In this document: in pieces, positions 63,420 through 64,000 of the stretch | Numbering within the stretch: the first letter of the stretch is position 1 | How the letters are laid out: every line of letters starts with the position of its first letter | Source of the DNA: Anodontia alba | Lineage: Eukaryota > Mollusca > Bivalvia > Lucinida > Lucinidae | Direction of reading: 5' to 3' | NCBI GenBank assembly: GCA_964016985.1 | Contig: OZ024827.1 | Span: 77,082,335-77,146,334, forward strand | DNA length: 64,000 nt | Notes under the pieces: model-generated | What the model was told of the DNA's origin: nothing | Databases searched by the model: none | What the model saw: only the letters and a program-made list of their open reading frames with translations | Position numbers and translations under genes: made by a program

Positions 63420-63837
63420 TTCTGAGCATTTTTTATTAAGATCAGGTCATAAATATTGCTTCTAACATGTACACAAGGTTGTTTTCTTTGAAATGATCTA
63501 GTGACCTAGTTTTTGATCTTGTGTAACCTGGTTTCTAACTTGACCTAGATTTTATTACAAACAGTCCAAATGTTTTTTGTTGTTTTTTTTATGCTCAAAT
63601 AAAAAATAAGGCCTCTTATGTGTACACAAGCTTTCCCTAAGGTCTGACCTAGGTTTTGAACCTGACCTAGATTTTATTGAAATAAACAGTCTGAGCAAGT
63701 TTTATGAAGATCTGTTGAAATGCTTTCTCTATCATCACAGTACACAAGCAAAATACTGACCACAGACTATGGATGACTGACAATGGACAACAAACATCAC
63801 TTACACGAAGCCTTTGACTCAAGTGAGTTAAAAATAC
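63420..63837 (+). repeat. T1 element remnant next to a splice donor
   Basis: 'agtgacctagtttttgatct', 'acttgacctagattttatta', 'cagtctgagcaagttttatg' are decayed 145-bp monomer text. End 'gactcaagtgagttaaaaat'. The septin exon starts at 63863. Confidence 0.72.
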
Positions 63838-63862
63838 CATCAAATGCATCTGAAACACTTAC

Positions 63863-64000
63863 CCACTACCATCAAAGTAAAATCAAATCCTCGTTTTACT
63901 GATTTCCTGTAAACTTGATTTGGTAAATTTGCAAAACCAACATAACCATCAAGTTCTTTCGTACTGTCCCCATATTTTTTGTCCCTTTCCTTTTCTTTAT
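63863..64000 (-). CDS. SEPTIN7: Septin exon 1 of those visible (partial): start of GTPase domain
   Basis: The open frame enters from beyond the right edge with two bases of a split codon, then 45 codons starting [11 protein letters not shown] and containing [17 protein letters not shown] and [10 protein letters not shown], the beta-strand before the P-loop. It ends in phase 1 at the donor 'gtaagt' (plus strand 'acttac' just left of 63863). The polar, Lys/Glu-rich lead is typical of the region before the septin polybasic and GTPase segments. The true 5' end of this exon cannot be seen. Confidence 0.9.

Larger units (their letters stand above)
21902..64000 (-). other. SEPTIN7: Septin (SEPTIN7-type) gene locus, 5' end outside the window
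   Basis: This is a protein-coding gene for a septin, a GTP-binding cytoskeletal protein that assembles into hetero-oligomeric filaments at the cell cortex, cleavage furrow and ciliary base (known of the family). Twelve coding exons are visible, joined by eleven GT-AG introns of about 1.2-14.2 kb, and the codon phase is consistent at each junction. The readable protein has 422 residues, against roughly 430-440 for vertebrate SEPTIN7, so only a short N-terminus is missing. Order of domains: short lead, P-loop [10 protein letters not shown]3 DTPGFGD, G4 AKAD, septin unique element starting at GRQYPWG, then a charged coiled coil ending in a Lys-rich tail. The residues around [10 protein letters not shown] and the NNVHYENYR segment fit the SEPTIN7 group better than other groups (from family knowledge, no search run). 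Introns are almost wholly mobile elements. Promoter, 5' UTR and polyadenylation site were not located. Confidence 0.93.

Overview
The window is animal nuclear DNA: AT-rich, GT-AG introns, no operons, and very dense in repeats. A bivalve mollusc is the best guess. This is inference, based on (i) tandem elements carrying 'gacctagtttttgacccca'-type monomers and ending in 'gctcaggtgagctaaaa', (ii) a tRNA-headed SINE in about a dozen copies, and (iii) mariner and short inverted-repeat elements filling almost all non-coding DNA. No species can be named from the sequence alone.

Genes. The only secure host gene is a septin of the SEPTIN7 type on the minus strand. Twelve coding exons were found, from 63863-64000 (5' side, cut by the window edge) down to the stop codon at 21902-21904. 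All eleven visible introns have GT-AG borders and the reading phase agrees across every junction. The readable product is 422 residues: a GTP-binding domain followed by a C-terminal coiled coil. A weak candidate first exon of an unknown gene lies at 1821-2003 (minus). No rRNA, genuine tRNA or CRISPR was seen.

Repeat families (labels used below). P1: hairpins whose outer arm reads about 'gcaaacagtgtagaccc'. Subfamilies by flank: P1a, TA-flanked, about 217 bp, terminal repeats 'ccgtaataaccctaagta'; P1b, flank 'aatacttagtggaatggca'; P1c, ends 'aacccttgtcctgctgaa'; P1d, ends 'aacccactgaagactggag'; P1e, ends 'aacccttaaaacgccaa'. P2: hairpins with arm 'acatatgttgtgggtactc'. P2a ends 'catagctccagataag'; P2b flank 'ggtgataattctggga'; P2c ends 'cattacgaaaacatgccta'; P2d ends 'ccgtattcgatctaatta'. 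P3: arm 'catttcatgcaaattgtctc', ends 'ttaccactctctgggcaaa'. P4: arm 'aggcttgacatttcaagtg'. P5: arm 'aaaaggaaagaatttgctcc'. P6: ends 'gggcccagttgttcaaagc'. P7: arm 'gaagactcagatcagcctgc'. P8: arm 'caatgaaggcccagatcagc'. T1: 145-bp tandem-monomer elements with 'aacaagagg...gctcaggtgagctaaaa' ends. T2: elements ending 'gaagttgggggcataaaa'. R1, R2 and R3 are other interspersed families.

Layout. 1-2.8 kb: LINE reverse-transcriptase remnants and the candidate exon. 4.1-5.65 kb: a young, nearly intact mariner inside an 80-bp tandem duplication. 5.65-21.7 kb: no gene recognised, hairpin elements and SINEs. 21.9-64 kb: the septin gene, whose introns are stacked and nested mobile elements. These include a 906-bp TTAA-flanked element inside a SINE, a 2.6-kb T1 array, a 24-bp minisatellite, a 3.33-kb element with about 90-bp terminal inverted repeats holding a LINE fragment, and an old mariner (about 55.8-60.1 kb) split by three later insertions.

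The most unusual signal is the P1/P2 hairpin system. Outer arms are conserved between subfamilies, while the inner stems differ yet stay self-complementary, and the same hairpin arm turns up in elements with unrelated termini. Six septin introns carry such elements to within about 10-26 bp of the 5' splice site.
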